Origin: an uncultured Eubacteriales bacterium
GTDB lineage: Bacteria; Bacillota; Clostridia; Christensenellales; UBA1242
Direction of reading: 5' to 3'
Length of the DNA: 6,374 nt
Assembly: GCA_900557585.1 (NCBI GenBank)
Contig: USTJ01000046.1
Span: forward strand, 1-6,374
Shown here: one piece after another, positions 5,418-6,374 of the stretch
How the letters are laid out: every line of letters begins with the position of its first letter
How positions within the stretch are numbered: position 1 is the stretch's first letter
The notes under the pieces: generated by a model
The model's database searches: none
Seen by the model: only the letters and a program-made list of their open reading frames with translations
Told to the model about the DNA's origin: nothing
Program-made: the position numbers and the translations under genes

Positions 5418-6184
5418 TACTGGAAATCTACAACATTTATCCACTGATTAAGAAGTTCTTTTTCTTCTTCTTTATTCTTAGTAAGTCTTGCTGCTGCAAC
5501 TAATGGGAGCCATTCATTAACATATGAACGTTTTGTGTTAGTTAATTCACAGAAAGCACTTATGTATTTTTCAGGAATATCACTCTTGTCACCAAACTGT
5601 AATTTGAGAAGTAAAAATGTATTCGCAATATCGGCAGATGCATTACCCTGTGTTGCATGTACCCAGTCAACTGCTGTGATTTCTTTGATATTTCCCTTGG
5701 CATCAGCAGTTACAATAATATTATCAGGACAATAATCTCCGTGACAAAGCTTAGTATGATTCTTCATGGAATTAAGTCTTGTAAGAAGTTCATACTTAAC
5801 GCTGTTATCAAGTTCTTCAATAGAGTTAATCTGGCGGTTCATTTTATCCTTTAATACCAGAAGAAGTGGGTTAGACTTCTTCTGGAAAGATATCTGGTAT
5901 TCAACCATTTTCTTAATATAATCATCAGCCTTGTCAGGGTATTTTTCAATTAATTGTGTAAGAGTAGGACCTTCAACATATTCACTTGTGATAGACCATT
6001 TACCATCAGTAACAGCAACCTCTAAAAGCTTTGGAATATTAACGCCTGCGTCTTCAACTCTAGAAGTATTAAGAGCTTCATATAAAACATCTGATTTGTT
6101 GTAGGTCTTGGCAAAGACCTTAGTAGCTTTGCCATTCTCTGCATATACTGATTTTAACTTAGATTTTGCTAAATATTTTTTCAT
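5417..6184 (-). CDS. APH/choline-kinase-fold phosphotransferase, substrate unknown
   Basis: This is a predicted small-molecule kinase of the aminoglycoside phosphotransferase (APH) superfamily, 255 residues, with no signal peptide or membrane segment. The N-lobe (about 1-72) has candidate ATP-site residues Lys26 and Glu36 and ends in a hinge-like SITSEYVEGPTL. The C-lobe carries the catalytic loop LCHGDYCPDNIIV (His148, Asp150, Asn155) and the metal-binding aspartate in ITAVDW (Asp173), followed by SADIANT, the usual DLA-like segment. These motifs are shared with choline, homoserine and methylthioribose kinases, so antibiotic resistance should not be assumed. The start ATG is preceded by AAGGAAG at 6194-6200 with 9-nt spacing. 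It lies 36 bp after adhE on the same strand with no strong terminator between them, so co-transcription is plausible. Codon use differs sharply from serS: seven of eight Gln codons are CAG and about half of the Lys codons are AAG. Family assignment is firm; the substrate is unknown. Confidence 0.88.
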   Translation of the reverse strand: MKKYLAKSKLKSVYAENGKATKVFAKTYNKSDVLYEALNTSRVEDAGVNIPKLLEVAVTDGKWSITSEYVEGPTLTQLIEKYPDKADDYIKKMVEYQISFQKKSNPLLLVLKDKMNRQINSIEELDNSVKYELLTRLNSMKNHTKLCHGDYCPDNIIVTADAKGNIKEITAVDWVHATQGNASADIANTFLLLKLQFGDKSDIPEKYISAFCELTNTKRSYVNEWLPLVAAARLTKNKEEEKELLNQWINVVDFQ

Positions 6185-6193
6185 ATGACATGT

Positions 6194-6200
6194 CTTCCTT
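6194..6200 (-). promoter_or_regulatory. Ribosome binding site of the phosphotransferase gene
   Basis: On the minus strand AAGGAAG lies nine bases before the ATG at 6184. It selects that ATG over an out-of-frame ATG a few bases upstream. Confidence 0.75.
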
Positions 6201-6220
6201 TCTTAAAATAATAATGATGA

Positions 6221-6374
6221 TTATTTACCATAGTAAGCCTTTAAGTACATGGCTTTCATTTCACTCATAAGAGGATATCTTGGGTTAGCACCAGTACACT
6301 GGTCATCAAATGCAGCTTCTGTCATCTCATCAAGAGTTGCAAGGAAGTCTTCCTCTTTAATACCATAATCTGCA
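6221..6374 (-). CDS. adhE: Bifunctional aldehyde-alcohol dehydrogenase AdhE, C-terminal end (5' part outside window)
   Basis: These are the last 50 residues of AdhE, the large fermentative enzyme that turns acetyl-CoA into acetaldehyde and then ethanol with NADH. The full protein is normally about 870 residues and assembles into filaments (spirosomes). The visible part belongs to the iron-dependent alcohol dehydrogenase half. It contains AAFDDQCTGANPRYPL, close to the AFDDQCTGTNPRYPL of E. coli AdhE, and ends LKAYYGK, like the common TYYGR ending. The stop codon TAA is at 6223-6221. This fragment has no catalytic residues of its own. A stand-alone iron-type alcohol dehydrogenase is the main alternative, but the DQCTGANPRYPL tail is typical of AdhE. 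The phosphotransferase gene follows 36 bp downstream on the same strand. Confidence 0.9.
   Translation of the reverse strand, partial: ADYGIKEEDFLATLDEMTEAAFDDQCTGANPRYPLMSEMKAMYLKAYYGK

Larger units (their letters stand above)
5251..5445. promoter_or_regulatory. Dense DnaA-box cluster (origin-like or DnaA-titration site)
   Basis: There are four perfect TTATCCACA boxes: 5251-5259 (-), 5281-5289 (+), 5301-5309 (+) and 5315-5323 (-). Four relaxed boxes follow: TGTGGGAAA 5336-5344 (-), TGTGGAAAA 5379-5387 (-) and 5405-5413 (-), and TTATCCACT 5437-5445 (+, inside the phosphotransferase gene). The perfect boxes form two inverted pairs. The stretch 5210-5250 just left of the cluster is nearly all A and T and could melt easily. 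DnaA boxes of these forms occur in Firmicute origins. No dnaA, dnaN, rpmH or parAB is in view, and the genes on both sides point toward the cluster, which is unusual for a main chromosomal origin. Binding by DnaA is an inference from the motifs. Confidence 0.7.

Noticed and set aside
5248..5445. The repeated TGTGGATAA/TTATCCACA motifs as a CRISPR array or plasmid iterons
   Set aside because: The units are 9 bp, occur in both orientations with irregular spacing, and match the DnaA box exactly; there are no Cas genes and no Rep protein in view.
6206..6227. AAATAAT...ATTATTT inverted repeat between adhE and the phosphotransferase as a terminator
   Set aside because: The stem is only A-T pairs and very short, overlaps the adhE stop codon, and has no T tract; it is unlikely to stop transcription.

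Overview
The window looks like a metagenome-type contig from a low-GC, AT-rich Firmicute, most likely of class Clostridia. The markers are a Firmicute-type ribonuclease Y, a SerRS whose motif 2 reads GAHGIEERG, a chromosomal XerC/D-like recombinase, a C-terminal AdhE fragment and strong intrinsic terminators. No plasmid, phage or CRISPR hallmark genes are present, and I saw no tRNA or rRNA.

Layout. (1) 2-1298, + strand: most of ribonuclease Y (rny), missing about 90 N-terminal residues at the window edge. It is broken into two frames at an A9 run just after its HD motif and is followed by an intrinsic terminator (1365-1391). (2) 1299-1781: a non-coding stretch with small hairpins and one palindromic element that looks like an interspersed repeat. 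(3) 1782-2630, +: a short M19 (renal dipeptidase-type) dipeptidase. (4) 2635-2664: a bidirectional terminator. (5) 2675-3730, -: a tyrosine recombinase with all six catalytic residues. (6) 3731-3916: a divergent promoter region. (7) 3917-5209, +: complete serS. (8) 5210-5416: a convergent intergenic region with a 19-bp perfect hairpin and a dense cluster of DnaA boxes. (9) 5417-6184, -: an APH/choline-kinase-fold phosphotransferase. (10) 6221-6374, -: the C-terminal 50 residues of AdhE, running off the window.

The genes are single-purpose housekeeping or metabolic units (RNA decay, peptide cleavage, recombination, tRNA charging, small-molecule phosphorylation, ethanol fermentation) and do not form one pathway. 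Only adhE and the phosphotransferase look like they could be co-transcribed.

Two signals stand out. First, four perfect TTATCCACA boxes and four relaxed ones lie within about 195 bp, arranged as palindromes, between genes that all converge on them. This is either an origin-like or a DnaA-titrating locus. Second, synonymous codon use switches sharply at conserved protein motifs: inside the rny KH motif, perhaps within serS, and clearly between serS and the phosphotransferase. That suggests the contig is a mosaic, made either by recombination or by assembly joins, and all cross-junction neighbourhood statements should be read with this in mind.
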